The notes below the pieces were generated by a model. It worked only from the letters and a program-made list of their open reading frames with translations. It did not search any database and was not told the DNA's origin. From positions 467,695 through 531,694 of the forward strand of contig JAFIGV010000019.1 of assembly GCA_017849575.1 (NCBI GenBank): 64,000 bases of DNA, written 5' to 3'. Below, in pieces: positions 44,801 to 52,287 of the stretch. Positions within the stretch are counted from its first letter, which is position 1, and the number at the start of each line of letters is the position of its first letter. This DNA comes from Flavipsychrobacter sp. (GTDB taxonomy: Bacteria > Bacteroidota > Bacteroidia > Chitinophagales > Chitinophagaceae). The position numbers and the translations under genes are program-made.

Positions 44801-45336
44801 AATTCTTCATCATTCCTTACCACGCGCATGCCCCTGCCGCCACCGCCGGCAGCAGCTTTCAGCATCAGCGGATAGCCTATCCTGTTGGCTTCGTTCAGTG
44901 CTATGTCGTCGTTGACAAGTGCTTCTTTGTTGCTTTCTATCAGCGGGATGCCGGCTTTTTGTGCCACCTGTTTTGCTGTTACCTTATCACCCAGTGCTGC
45001 CATGGCTTCGGGCGAGGGACCTACGAAGATGATACCCTCTTCGCCACAGCGGCGTGCGAAGCTGGCATTCTCTGAAAGGAAGCCATAGCCCGGGTGAATA
45101 GCATTGGCGCCCGATTCTTTGGCAATGCCTATGATGGCTTCAATATCGAGGTAAGGCTTCAAAGGGTCATTGTCTTCACCTACCTGATAGGCTTCATCGG
45201 CCTTGTAACGATGGAGCGAGTAACGGTCTTCGTAGGTGTAGATTGCCACGGTGGGGATGTGCAATTCGGTTGCTGCGCGCGATATGCGCACGGCAATTTC
45301 GCCTCGGTTGGCGATCAGCAATTTTTTGATGTTCAT
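41896..45336 (-). CDS. pyc: Pyruvate carboxylase
   Basis: An 1,146-residue, single-chain biotin enzyme making oxaloacetate from pyruvate and bicarbonate. I use the ATG at 45336 (MNIKKLLIANRGEIAVR); a longer frame begins at 45366. The biotin carboxylase part has KAAAGGGGRGMRVV and FIEVNPRIQVEHTVTEMVTG. The carboxyltransferase part has DTTLRDAHQSLLATRMRTHD and the metal-site LHTHDTS. The C-terminal biotinyl domain has EAMKMET with biotin-carrying Lys1112. It is the anaplerotic partner of malate dehydrogenase (48556). Confidence 0.97.
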   Translation of the reverse strand: MNIKKLLIANRGEIAVRISRAATELHIPTVAIYTYEDRYSLHRYKADEAYQVGEDNDPLKPYLDIEAIIGIAKESGANAIHPGYGFLSENASFARRCGEEGIIFVGPSPEAMAALGDKVTAKQVAQKAGIPLIESNKEALVNDDIALNEANRIGYPLMLKAAAGGGGRGMRVVRNDEELKKAFHEARSEAKNAFGDDTVFLEKFVENPKHIEVQIAADRHGNIVHLFERDCSVQRRFQKVVEIAPSVTLQAKTREKLYSYAISIASSVQYNNLGTVEFLVDKDEQIYFIEVNPRIQVEHTVTEMVTGTDLIKTQLYIASGYKLSDPEIGMGSQDQITMHGVAMQCRITTEDPANNFKPDYGTLITYRNATGFGVRLDEGSTYPGMKISPFFDSMLVKVSTQGKSLEESVQKMHRALKEFRIRGVKNNIQFLENLITHPDFISGSATVSFIQDHPELFNFSERQDRGTKMLKFLADVTVNGNPDVKVKDSTKTFEKPIVPHYDHNTPFPKGTKDLLTELGPDQFAQWLKNEHKIQYTDTTLRDAHQSLLATRMRTHDMLRAAESFARHHPQTFSMEVWGGATFDVCIRFLKEDPWKRLEMIRKAVPNILLQMLIRGMNGVGYAAYPDNLIEKFVEQSWEKGIDIFRIFDSLNWMENVAPCIEMVRKRTQGIAEAALCYTGDIMDPKRSKYTLDYYVRLAKDLENAGAHILAIKDMSGLLKPYAAKELVGALKDAVNIPIHLHTHDTSSLQPASYLMAIDAGVDVVDCAIGSLSGLTSQPNFNAVVEMMKFHDREQPYDIKSLNQFSDYWGAVREYYYPFESGLKASAADVFQHEIPGGQYSNLKPQAIALGLGDKFEQIKEMYATVNQMFGDIVKVTPSSKVVGDMAQFMVANDLTPDDVYKKGMNISFPESVQQFFMGEIGQPEGGFPKELQQIVLKDKTPITDRAGKHTPPIDFDQEMAAFREQYGDDLSLTDFLSYKFYPKVFEEGLKFWREFGDVSVVPTPLFFYGMKQGQDTTIEIARGKTLLIRLLSIGPVDEHGKRTVFFKLNGQTRAIEVQDRSIKVEQRENKKVDKTNGKHIGAPLQGMLSKLLVNANEAVKKNQPLFVIEAMKMETVITAPFEGAIKHIELPTGTLVNTNDLVLELN

Positions 45337-45702
45337 CTGGAAAATAAGATTGCCTACTGGATTCAAAAATTTTGTGCCATATAAAACTAACCGCGCTAAA
45401 TTACCAGCGACAGGCGAGATATTATAATAACTGTGCAGGAATTACAAAATAGTAATCGGAACATGCTCGAAGCCTATTGCAGATATTCGCTCACCTTTGA
45501 CCGATAATCAACCGAAAAGCTAATGGCCCTACGGCAAGACGAGTGCGATACCCTCAACTAGAGCAAAATATGCTAAGGCAGGCATCCTCAATGAATTTTG
45601 TCAATAACGAAAGAGTTCCGGACTCAGCCGTGGCGCACGTACTTCCAATAAGAAATTCAGGACAGAAGCCTTTGCCGGACTTGTTTTTTTGGGGTTAGAA
45701 GC
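45337..45702. other. 366-base gap upstream of pyc
   Basis: It should hold the pyc promoter; TAGTTTTA on the minus strand near 45383-45390 is a weak match to TAnnTTTG. I see no gene, RNA or repeat. Confidence 0.35.
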
Positions 45703-46059
45703 TTACCGCAACCGCCTGAAAAATACCAGGACAAAGAACGAGAACAGCACAAATACCAACATGAACGGAGGCGTGTACAGTGCGATGTCCGTTTCGGATC
45801 GGAGCAAATAATGAAGGGCAATATGCAGCGCGGTAAACAATACGTAGGCAATCCCTGCCCATTTCCGGAGGTCGCAGATAGCTATCCAGCATACTGCGTA
45901 CACCAGCAGCCACAGGGAAGATATCCAATAGACAGAGGGGAAGGGTACCTCGCCAACATCCCACCAGAGGCTGTAGCCCAGCATAAACAGGTGAAACAAA
46001 GCCACCAGCGGAAACATTACCGGTGGCTTCGTGATAATATTTTTGAGGAAACGAAGCAT
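45703..46059 (-). CDS. Small polytopic membrane protein
   Basis: A 118-residue membrane protein with about four hydrophobic helices (residues about 15-31, 44-63, 67-84, 96-113). It ends in a basic RRLR. It lies 12 bases downstream of the cystathionine beta-synthase-like gene on the same strand, so it is probably the second gene of that operon. No family recognised. Confidence 0.65.
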   Translation of the reverse strand: MLRFLKNIITKPPVMFPLVALFHLFMLGYSLWWDVGEVPFPSVYWISSLWLLVYAVCWIAICDLRKWAGIAYVLFTALHIALHYLLRSETDIALYTPPFMLVFVLFSFFVLVFFRRLR

Positions 46060-46071
46060 GGGTTTTCCTGG

Positions 46072-47445
46072 CTACCCCTTACTAAACGCGTTGAGGATAT
46101 CGTATTTGGTAAGGATATGAAATTGCCCGCTGTCGTCTCTTGTGAGGACCGCTCCATTTTCTTTATTGATAAAATGCGACAGGCGTTCGAGCGGAGTGTC
46201 CATGGCCACTATCGGAAGAGCAGGCTCTTGTACGTCGGCAATATTGAAGTCCTTTACGTCTGCATTCTCAATCAGTTTTTTGAATAGTCCGGACTGTGTA
46301 ATCGCGCCGGTGAGCTCGCCATCCTTCAGGGTTGGTATCTGTTCGATATCGTATTTCTTCATCAGTTCCAGCGCGTCTCCCACTTTTGCATCTTCGTCAA
46401 TGGTTACCAGCCTTCTTTTACCCAGCGCTCCGAGCAGATCCTTTACCGTTTCCACTTCCAGAAAACCGCGATCGAGCATCCATTCGTCGTTATAGATCTT
46501 GCCCACATAGCGGCTGCCATGATCGTGAAACACGACTACTACCAGGTCGGTAGGCCTGAGCTGATCTTTCAATTGCCTTAGCCCCGCGATCACCGAGCCA
46601 GCAGAATAGCCCACAAACAGCCCTTCTTCTTTGGCAATTCTCCGCGCCATTACCGCACCATCTTTATCCGTCACTTTTTCAAAATGATCGATCACATCCC
46701 GAATGTAGTTTTCCGGCAGAAAGTCTTCACCAAAACCTTCGGAGATGTAGGGATGGACTTCGTTCATGTCCAGCTCGCCTGTATCGAACCATTTTTTTAG
46801 CAGCGATCCGTAGCTGTCAATTGCCCACATTTTTACTGCAGGATTTTTTTCTTTCATGAACATACCGATGCCGGTAATCGTTCCTCCGGTTCCCGAAGCC
46901 ACCACCACATGGGTCACTTTGCCTTCAGTTTGTTCCCAGATTTCGGGAGCCGTAGATTCGTAGTGGGCCTGGCGATTGGCTAGATTATCGTATTGATTCA
47001 CATACCAGCTATTCGGAATTTCTGTAGCCAGTCTTTTTGAAACAGAGTAATAAGACCTCGGATCTTCGGGGTCAACGTTGGTAGGGCATACAATGACTTC
47101 AGCACCCACAGCCTTCAAAATATCCACTTTTTCTTTAGACTGCTTGTCGGTGGTGGCAAAGATGCACTTGTAGCCCTTGATAATGGCTGCCAGCGCGAGC
47201 CCCATGCCTGTATTGCCCGACGTACCTTCTATAATGGTGCCTCCGGGTTTTATCTTCCCTTCTTTTTCCGCTACCTCAAGCATCTTCAGCGCCATGCGGT
47301 CTTTGATGGAATTGCCGGGGTTGAAAAAATCGACTTTAGCATACACAGGACAGGGAAAATCGGCGGTCACTTTATTCAAACGTATCAGCGGGGTATTGCC
47401 AATCGTCTGCAAAACATTATCGTACACGCGTTTGGTTGCATTCAT
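46072..47445 (-). CDS. Cystathionine beta-synthase/cysteine synthase-like PLP enzyme with CBS domains
   Basis: A 457-residue fold-type II PLP enzyme. The PLP Lys48 sits in NPGNSIKDRMAL, the substrate loop is EGTSGNTGMGLALAA and the phosphate-binding loop is GTGGTITGIG. Residues about 330-457 form a pair of CBS domains (VTIDEDAKVGDALELM; VVAMDTPLERLSHFI), as in eukaryotic cystathionine beta-synthase. Such bacterial proteins make cystathionine from serine and homocysteine, or cysteine from O-acetylserine; the sequence alone does not decide. CBS domains may bind SAM or adenosyl compounds. Confidence 0.9.
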   Translation of the reverse strand: MNATKRVYDNVLQTIGNTPLIRLNKVTADFPCPVYAKVDFFNPGNSIKDRMALKMLEVAEKEGKIKPGGTIIEGTSGNTGMGLALAAIIKGYKCIFATTDKQSKEKVDILKAVGAEVIVCPTNVDPEDPRSYYSVSKRLATEIPNSWYVNQYDNLANRQAHYESTAPEIWEQTEGKVTHVVVASGTGGTITGIGMFMKEKNPAVKMWAIDSYGSLLKKWFDTGELDMNEVHPYISEGFGEDFLPENYIRDVIDHFEKVTDKDGAVMARRIAKEEGLFVGYSAGSVIAGLRQLKDQLRPTDLVVVVFHDHGSRYVGKIYNDEWMLDRGFLEVETVKDLLGALGKRRLVTIDEDAKVGDALELMKKYDIEQIPTLKDGELTGAITQSGLFKKLIENADVKDFNIADVQEPALPIVAMDTPLERLSHFINKENGAVLTRDDSGQFHILTKYDILNAFSKG

Positions 47446-47462
47446 ATCTAAAAAAGTTGGCG

Positions 47463-47492
47463 CAAAGGTAAACTTTTATACAGAGGAGCAAA
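47463..47492 (-). promoter_or_regulatory. Promoter of the CBS-type gene
   Basis: On the minus strand TTTG (47489-47492), 18 bases, TACCTTTG (47463-47470). This is one base short of the ideal spacing and lies 17 bases from the start codon. Confidence 0.7.
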
Positions 47493-47638
47493 GCCGGTAT
47501 GCCCTGCGCTAAAAGCCGGAAGCGGCGGATGCAAAACCCACAAAATACAAACCGGCAAAAACTAACACCGGATTTTTCAAAGTATTCAGCAATTTTACGG
47601 CAGAGTTTTTGTTACCGCTTTGCTAAAAATTACTTGAA

Positions 47639-48469
47639 ATGAAAGCCCGAGTGCCTATATCGTTCATCCTTGTGTTTTTCGTCATTGCATTTTCATCCTG
47701 CTCTCCGCGCATTTACTTTCCCGACCGGACCAATGCACCGATGCTGCGCGAAGCGGGTGAGGTTAAGCTGACGAGTTCGCTAAAGGTTCAAAACAATGCG
47801 GAAGCGCCTAAAACCGTTTTGAGCCCTTCTTTCGATCTGGCTGTTTCTCCGGTGAAAGGGCTTGGCATCATGGCAAGCTATCGCAGCACCAACAGGTATA
47901 GCAACGAAGAAGATTTCTACGATTATAATTATCAGGATAGCATTCATTACACCGGCAACCGGGCTGAGTTTGGACTTGGGTATTATCTGCCCTTCGGCAG
48001 CCGGGGCTTGTTTGACCTCTATAGTGGGGTGGGCTTTGGCTCTTTAAAGCGAAAAAACCTGCAGAATTATTTCGGTAACTACGAGGCAAAGTATTTCCAG
48101 GTGTTTTTGCAGCCCTCAGTAGGTTTTTATGCCAATGATGTTTTTGAGATGTGCGGGGGCGTGCGGCTTCAGCTGCAGAAGTACAGCAATTTCACTACGG
48201 ATACGGCTAAATTTCGTTATGAATTTACCGAGCCAAATACAGACATTACCGATCCTACCTTTCTCATTGCCGGTCCGTTCATGAATCTGAACGTAGGCTA
48301 TCAATATGTAAAATTCAACATGCAGTTTGGAGCCAATTTCAGCGCCAGCAAACCGCACCTGCGTATGGAACAGCCCTTTTACCTCTCTATGGGCATTACC
48401 CTCGGGCTGGCGCCAAGGTTTTTTCACAGCCACAGAGATGATGGTCGTCAACCGGGTGAGCGATATTAG
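47639..48469 (+). CDS. Outer-membrane beta-barrel-like lipoprotein
   Basis: A 276-residue protein with a lipoprotein-type signal (FVIAFSSCSPR, Cys near residue 21). The body is built of alternating aromatic-ended strands (VKLTSSLKV, RAEFGLGYYLPFG, KYFQVFLQPSVGFYA, MNLNVGYQYVKFNMQFGANF), the pattern of an eight-to-ten-strand outer-membrane barrel. The tail is His/Asp/Arg-rich after the last strand. Not recognised beyond that. Confidence 0.7.
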   Translation: MKARVPISFILVFFVIAFSSCSPRIYFPDRTNAPMLREAGEVKLTSSLKVQNNAEAPKTVLSPSFDLAVSPVKGLGIMASYRSTNRYSNEEDFYDYNYQDSIHYTGNRAEFGLGYYLPFGSRGLFDLYSGVGFGSLKRKNLQNYFGNYEAKYFQVFLQPSVGFYANDVFEMCGGVRLQLQKYSNFTTDTAKFRYEFTEPNTDITDPTFLIAGPFMNLNVGYQYVKFNMQFGANFSASKPHLRMEQPFYLSMGITLGLAPRFFHSHRDDGRQPGERY

Positions 48470-48505
48470 TCAATATTTTTCTATGGCGTCAATGGGCATA
48501 AGGAC

Positions 48506-48513
48506 TAACTTTG
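48506..48513 (+). promoter_or_regulatory. Candidate -7 element for mdh
   Basis: TAACTTTG matches TAnnTTTG and lies 42 bases before the mdh ATG. Confidence 0.55.
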
Positions 48514-48555
48514 CCCCGATTTTTTAATTTCTCTCACTAAAATCATACATAGAAA

Positions 48556-49491
48556 ATGAAAGTAACCGTAGTGGGTGCAGGCGCAGTAGGTGCTACTTGT
48601 GCTGACAACATTGCCCGCAAAGAACTGGTAGAAGAACTGGTACTCGTTGACATCAAAGAAGGATATGCCGAAGGAAAAGCAATGGACATCATGCAGACAG
48701 CACCCTTGCTGGGCTTCGATACCCGTGTTATTGGCAGCACCAACGACTATAGCAAAACCGCTAACTCCGATGTATGTGTGATCACTTCAGGGATTCCGCG
48801 TAAGCCTGGTATGACCCGCGAAGAGCTGATCGGCACCAATGCCAAGATCGTAGAAACCGTAGCTAAAAATCTGCTGCAATATTCTCCGAATACCATCATT
48901 GTGGTGATCTCTAACCCTATGGATACCATGACTTATCTTACCCTCAAAGCCACAGGCTTGCCTAAGAATCGCATCATTGGTATGGGCGGTATTCTGGATA
49001 GCGCACGTTTCAAATACTTCCTGATGCAGGCATTGCAGTGCTCTCCCAATGATCTTTCTGCAACCGTAATTGGCGGTCATGGCGACACTACGATGATACC
49101 GCTTACCCGCCTTGCTACCCTTGGCGGTATTCCGGTAGAAAATTATCTGAGCGCCGAACAACTGAAACAAATTGCAGCCGATACAATGGTAGGTGGCGCA
49201 ACCCTTACCAAGCTGTTGGGTACTTCCGCATGGTATGCTCCGGGTGCTGCAGGGGCAGCTTTGGTGGAAAGCATCATCCGCAATGAAAAGAAAGTATTTC
49301 CTTGCTGCGTAGCCCTCGACGGCGAGTACGGACAAAGCGATATCTGCATGGGCGTGCCGGTGGTCATTGGTTCTAAAGGTTGGGAAAAGATTATTGACTA
49401 CAAACTGACTGCGGAAGAGCAAGAGATGTTTAATAAATCAGCAGATGCCGTGCGCAACATGAATCAGGTATTGGATACGATTGTAGCTTAA
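48556..49491 (+). CDS. mdh: Malate dehydrogenase
   Basis: A 311-residue NAD-dependent enzyme of the TCA cycle. The nucleotide loop is VVGAGAVGATCADNIA (LDH-like class), the substrate-Arg loop is TSGIPRKPGMTREEL, and the catalytic His175 sits in IGGHGDTTMIPL. Length fits the LDH-like malate dehydrogenase of Bacteroidota. Promoter and terminator are both visible, so it is monocistronic. Confidence 0.97.
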   Translation: MKVTVVGAGAVGATCADNIARKELVEELVLVDIKEGYAEGKAMDIMQTAPLLGFDTRVIGSTNDYSKTANSDVCVITSGIPRKPGMTREELIGTNAKIVETVAKNLLQYSPNTIIVVISNPMDTMTYLTLKATGLPKNRIIGMGGILDSARFKYFLMQALQCSPNDLSATVIGGHGDTTMIPLTRLATLGGIPVENYLSAEQLKQIAADTMVGGATLTKLLGTSAWYAPGAAGAALVESIIRNEKKVFPCCVALDGEYGQSDICMGVPVVIGSKGWEKIIDYKLTAEEQEMFNKSADAVRNMNQVLDTIVA

Positions 49492-49512
49492 TTGCTGATA
49501 AATTTGTAAACG

Positions 49513-49545
49513 GAAGCTGCTGTGTTTTTCATAGCAGCTTTTTCT
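49513..49545 (+). terminator. Terminator after mdh
   Basis: AAGCTGCT, loop, AGCAGCTT then T-rich. It lies 22 bases after the mdh stop. Confidence 0.75.
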
Positions 49546-49551
49546 TTGCCT

Positions 49552-49995
49552 ATGTGGAAGAAATTTGTTCACTATCTGAAGCGATATGGTTTTGCAGAGC
49601 TTGCCGGCGGTGCCTGTGTTTTGATATTTTCAAGCATCACCTACTACTTTACCCGCAATAAAATTGTAGCAGCCTATGTGGGCACCCTGGCAGAGAACAT
49701 AGGTTTCTACGGGATGATTATTGGAAGTGACCTCATCGCTGCGAAAAAAAGATCGGAAAACTGGAACTGGAAACATGTAGCGCCCGTGCTGAAAAATGTA
49801 CTGGTAGAATTTGGTGGCGCAGAATTTCTCGACTCGCTGATTGTACGTCCGGGTTTGCTGTATTTAGGCACCAGCCTTATCAAAAATTATCAGTTGGGAG
49901 CATTGGCAGGCGTCGTAGCAGCAGACATTTTGTTCTATGCAATGGCAGTGCTTTCGAGCGAATTAATGCAGCGGAGAAAGAGTAAAAATCCGTAA
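49552..49995 (+). CDS. Membrane protein of unknown function
   Basis: A 147-residue protein starting at the ATG at 49552 (MWKKFVHYLKRYGFAELAGG). About three to four hydrophobic segments (residues about 15-30, 37-60 and 107-132) and a basic tail (MQRRKSKN). An earlier in-frame start at 49522 would overlap the terminator and is unlikely. I do not recognise a family. Confidence 0.65.
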   Translation: MWKKFVHYLKRYGFAELAGGACVLIFSSITYYFTRNKIVAAYVGTLAENIGFYGMIIGSDLIAAKKRSENWNWKHVAPVLKNVLVEFGGAEFLDSLIVRPGLLYLGTSLIKNYQLGALAGVVAADILFYAMAVLSSELMQRRKSKNP

Positions 49996-50121
49996 AATAA
50001 AAAAGCCGACCTGAGAACAGGCCAGCCCCTATAAACCCTATCAGTTGCAAACATACGCAATGATTTGAAACTGCCAAACAGTTGGGAATTTTTTTTAGAA
50101 TTTTTTTTTGCTCAGGTAATA

Positions 50122-50898
50122 ATGAGAAGTCTTTTTGAAGATATGTTGGGAAATTCCCTGCTGCTGGATACGCCGCCCCGGCGCATTATTTCGCTGGTGC
50201 CCTCGCAAACAGAACTGCTTTACACCCTGGGTTTGCATGAGCAGGTAGTGGGTATCACGAAGTTTTGTGTTCATCCGCAGAAATGGTTTAGGAATAAAGA
50301 GCGGGTAGGGGGCACTAAAACGCTTCATCTTGATAAAATAAAGGCACTGCGGCCCGACCTTATCATTGCCAACAAAGAAGAGAATGAAAAAGAGCAGATA
50401 GAAGCCCTGGCGAAGGAGTTTCCGGTTTGGGTGAGTGATATCCGGACTTTGGAAGATGCTCTGCGGATGATACGCGGTGTGGGCGATGTGACAGGCAAAG
50501 CTAAGGAAGCTTATTCCCTGGCAGAAGACATTGACAAAAGGTTTAAACGGCTCGGCAAAAAAGGAAAGGGTGGCAGGGTTGCCTACTTCATCTGGTATCG
50601 GCCGTGGATGGCTGCTGGCGGAGACACGTTCATCAACGATATTCTTTCCCGGATTGGCTTTCAGAATGTGCTAAAAGATAAAAATCGTTATCCCGAGGTG
50701 AATCCGGCTGACTTGCTTCATGCCGGTGTTGAGAAGATATTGTTGTCCTCCGAACCCTTTCCCTTTGGTGAAAAACATATTGCGGAGCTACAATCTTTGC
50801 TCCCGGATGTGGCCGTACAACTTGTAGATGGTGAAATGTTTAGCTGGTATGGAAGCCGCTTGCTTCAGGCGGCAGATTATTTGGATCGCTGTGTATAA
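50122..50898 (+). CDS. Helical-backbone metal receptor (BtuF/FecB-like), no signal peptide
   Basis: A 258-residue protein starting at the ATG at 50122; the earlier ATG at 50065 would add a Phe-rich but not signal-like segment. The motifs RIISLVPSQTELLYTLGL, DKIKALRPDLIIANKEEN and AYFIWYRPWMAAGGDTFINDIL are typical of the BtuF/corrinoid- or iron-chelate-binding family. There is no signal peptide or lipobox, so it may be cytoplasmic, unlike most family members. The transport genes are not adjacent. Confidence 0.82.
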   Translation: MRSLFEDMLGNSLLLDTPPRRIISLVPSQTELLYTLGLHEQVVGITKFCVHPQKWFRNKERVGGTKTLHLDKIKALRPDLIIANKEENEKEQIEALAKEFPVWVSDIRTLEDALRMIRGVGDVTGKAKEAYSLAEDIDKRFKRLGKKGKGGRVAYFIWYRPWMAAGGDTFINDILSRIGFQNVLKDKNRYPEVNPADLLHAGVEKILLSSEPFPFGEKHIAELQSLLPDVAVQLVDGEMFSWYGSRLLQAADYLDRCV

Positions 50899-50924
50899 AC
50901 GCTTCTATGTTTATTTTTAAGGGT

Positions 50925-52271
50925 ATGAAACTTTTCGGAAAGAGAGTTTTACCCTTCATTGCCATCATAACCCTTGCGCATGTCTTGTTCTTTTTCCTCG
51001 CTTTGAGGTTTACGCGCATCTACATGGGCGACTCATACGAGTATGTGTATATGGCGCTGAATATTAAAGATCATTTTCTTTTTTACGCGGGCAATCCGGC
51101 TTTGCCCCTCCTCACGAAAAATTTTACGCTTCGCCCACCCGGTTACAGTTTTTTTCTGCTTGCCGTCTATTTTTTTTCCGTGAACAACTGGCTGGTCCTT
51201 GTTCTTCAAAATCTGGTATCTATAGGCAACATTCTTCTACTGCGCCGAACGCTTTTTTACCTTGGCTATGCCATCAGGTACGATGGGTGGTTAGCTTTAT
51301 TCATCCTTGCATTTCCCGCGCAGTTTATCTATGCCAATACCATTGCTCCCGACCTGCTGCTGCAGACCTGCGTACTCTTCTATTTTTATCATATGGTATT
51401 GCTGGTGCGAAGCAGAAAGGTAAAGAACGGGTGGTGGGCCGCATTAGCGCTTACTTACGGAGTTTTTACCAAGCCCATTTTGCTTTTGTTTCTGCCCATA
51501 CATGTTGTGCTGATGGTCGTTTGCCTGTGGAAACTACCTGCGAAACGAACCGTATTTCTTTCGGTCCTTATGCCCTTTGGGTTTGTGCTTTTATATAATT
51601 GCTGGAACCTGCAGCGAACGGGTAAATTTCATTTTACGAGCATTCAGCCCTGGAATGCCATGAACTATAATGTGCGCATGTATCAGGAACACGCGCTGGG
51701 CAACGAGCAGGCGGCGCTTTTTATGAAAAAAGAAAGAACGGCATGGAGTGCGCAGCCCGATTTTAAAAGCTGGTACGACTACGGTAACAAGCGGAGCATG
51801 GAATTTTTGAAAACACATTTCTGGTCCTATATGGGCTTTCATGCTCAGTATGCCCTGCAGTTTTTTATTCATCCCGGCAAGGGCGAGATCGATTTGTTTA
51901 CCGGAGATCTTACCTATGGCCGGTTTTATGCGAAAAAGGATAAGCGCATCGGTGAGATACTAAGGTCAACGCCAGTTTCAGCCTTGCCGGCATACTTCCG
52001 GAGCCATCCCACGGTGGTGGTAATGTTTGTCGTGCTTCTTTTCAATTTTTTAAAAGTGGTCGGGGCGCTGCTGTACCTTACCGATGCGGTGCGAAGCTGG
52101 CGTTTCAAGCTGCTGGCGGGGGCTTTGTTGTTTTATTTTGCCTTTCTGACGGGTCCGCTTGCCAACACGAGATATCAGCTTCCGGTGTCGCTGATTTTCA
52201 TCGGTTTCGCCGTGCTCGGATATCAGCGCTTGTTGCAGGCACGCGCGAATCGGCGTATCATTACAACCTGA
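50925..52271 (+). CDS. GT39-like polytopic membrane glycosyltransferase 1
   Basis: A 448-residue membrane protein with about eleven hydrophobic helices, starting at the ATG at 50925. The first external loop has TRIYMGDSYEYVYMA with an acidic Asp, as in GT-C transferases (GT39/ArnT-like); LRPPGYSFFLLAVYFF is also typical. It lies 16 bases before a second protein of the same type. The two may modify surface glycans; the donor is probably a polyprenyl-phosphate sugar. Confidence 0.75.
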   Translation: MKLFGKRVLPFIAIITLAHVLFFFLALRFTRIYMGDSYEYVYMALNIKDHFLFYAGNPALPLLTKNFTLRPPGYSFFLLAVYFFSVNNWLVLVLQNLVSIGNILLLRRTLFYLGYAIRYDGWLALFILAFPAQFIYANTIAPDLLLQTCVLFYFYHMVLLVRSRKVKNGWWAALALTYGVFTKPILLLFLPIHVVLMVVCLWKLPAKRTVFLSVLMPFGFVLLYNCWNLQRTGKFHFTSIQPWNAMNYNVRMYQEHALGNEQAALFMKKERTAWSAQPDFKSWYDYGNKRSMEFLKTHFWSYMGFHAQYALQFFIHPGKGEIDLFTGDLTYGRFYAKKDKRIGEILRSTPVSALPAYFRSHPTVVVMFVVLLFNFLKVVGALLYLTDAVRSWRFKLLAGALLFYFAFLTGPLANTRYQLPVSLIFIGFAVLGYQRLLQARANRRIITT

Positions 52272-52287
52272 AGCAGTTCCATTGCCC

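Noticed and set aside
50000..50060. Riboswitch or terminator upstream of the BtuF-like gene
   Set aside because: There is a small CCTG-AGAA-CAGG hairpin, but no T tract and no cobalamin riboswitch core motifs that I can identify.
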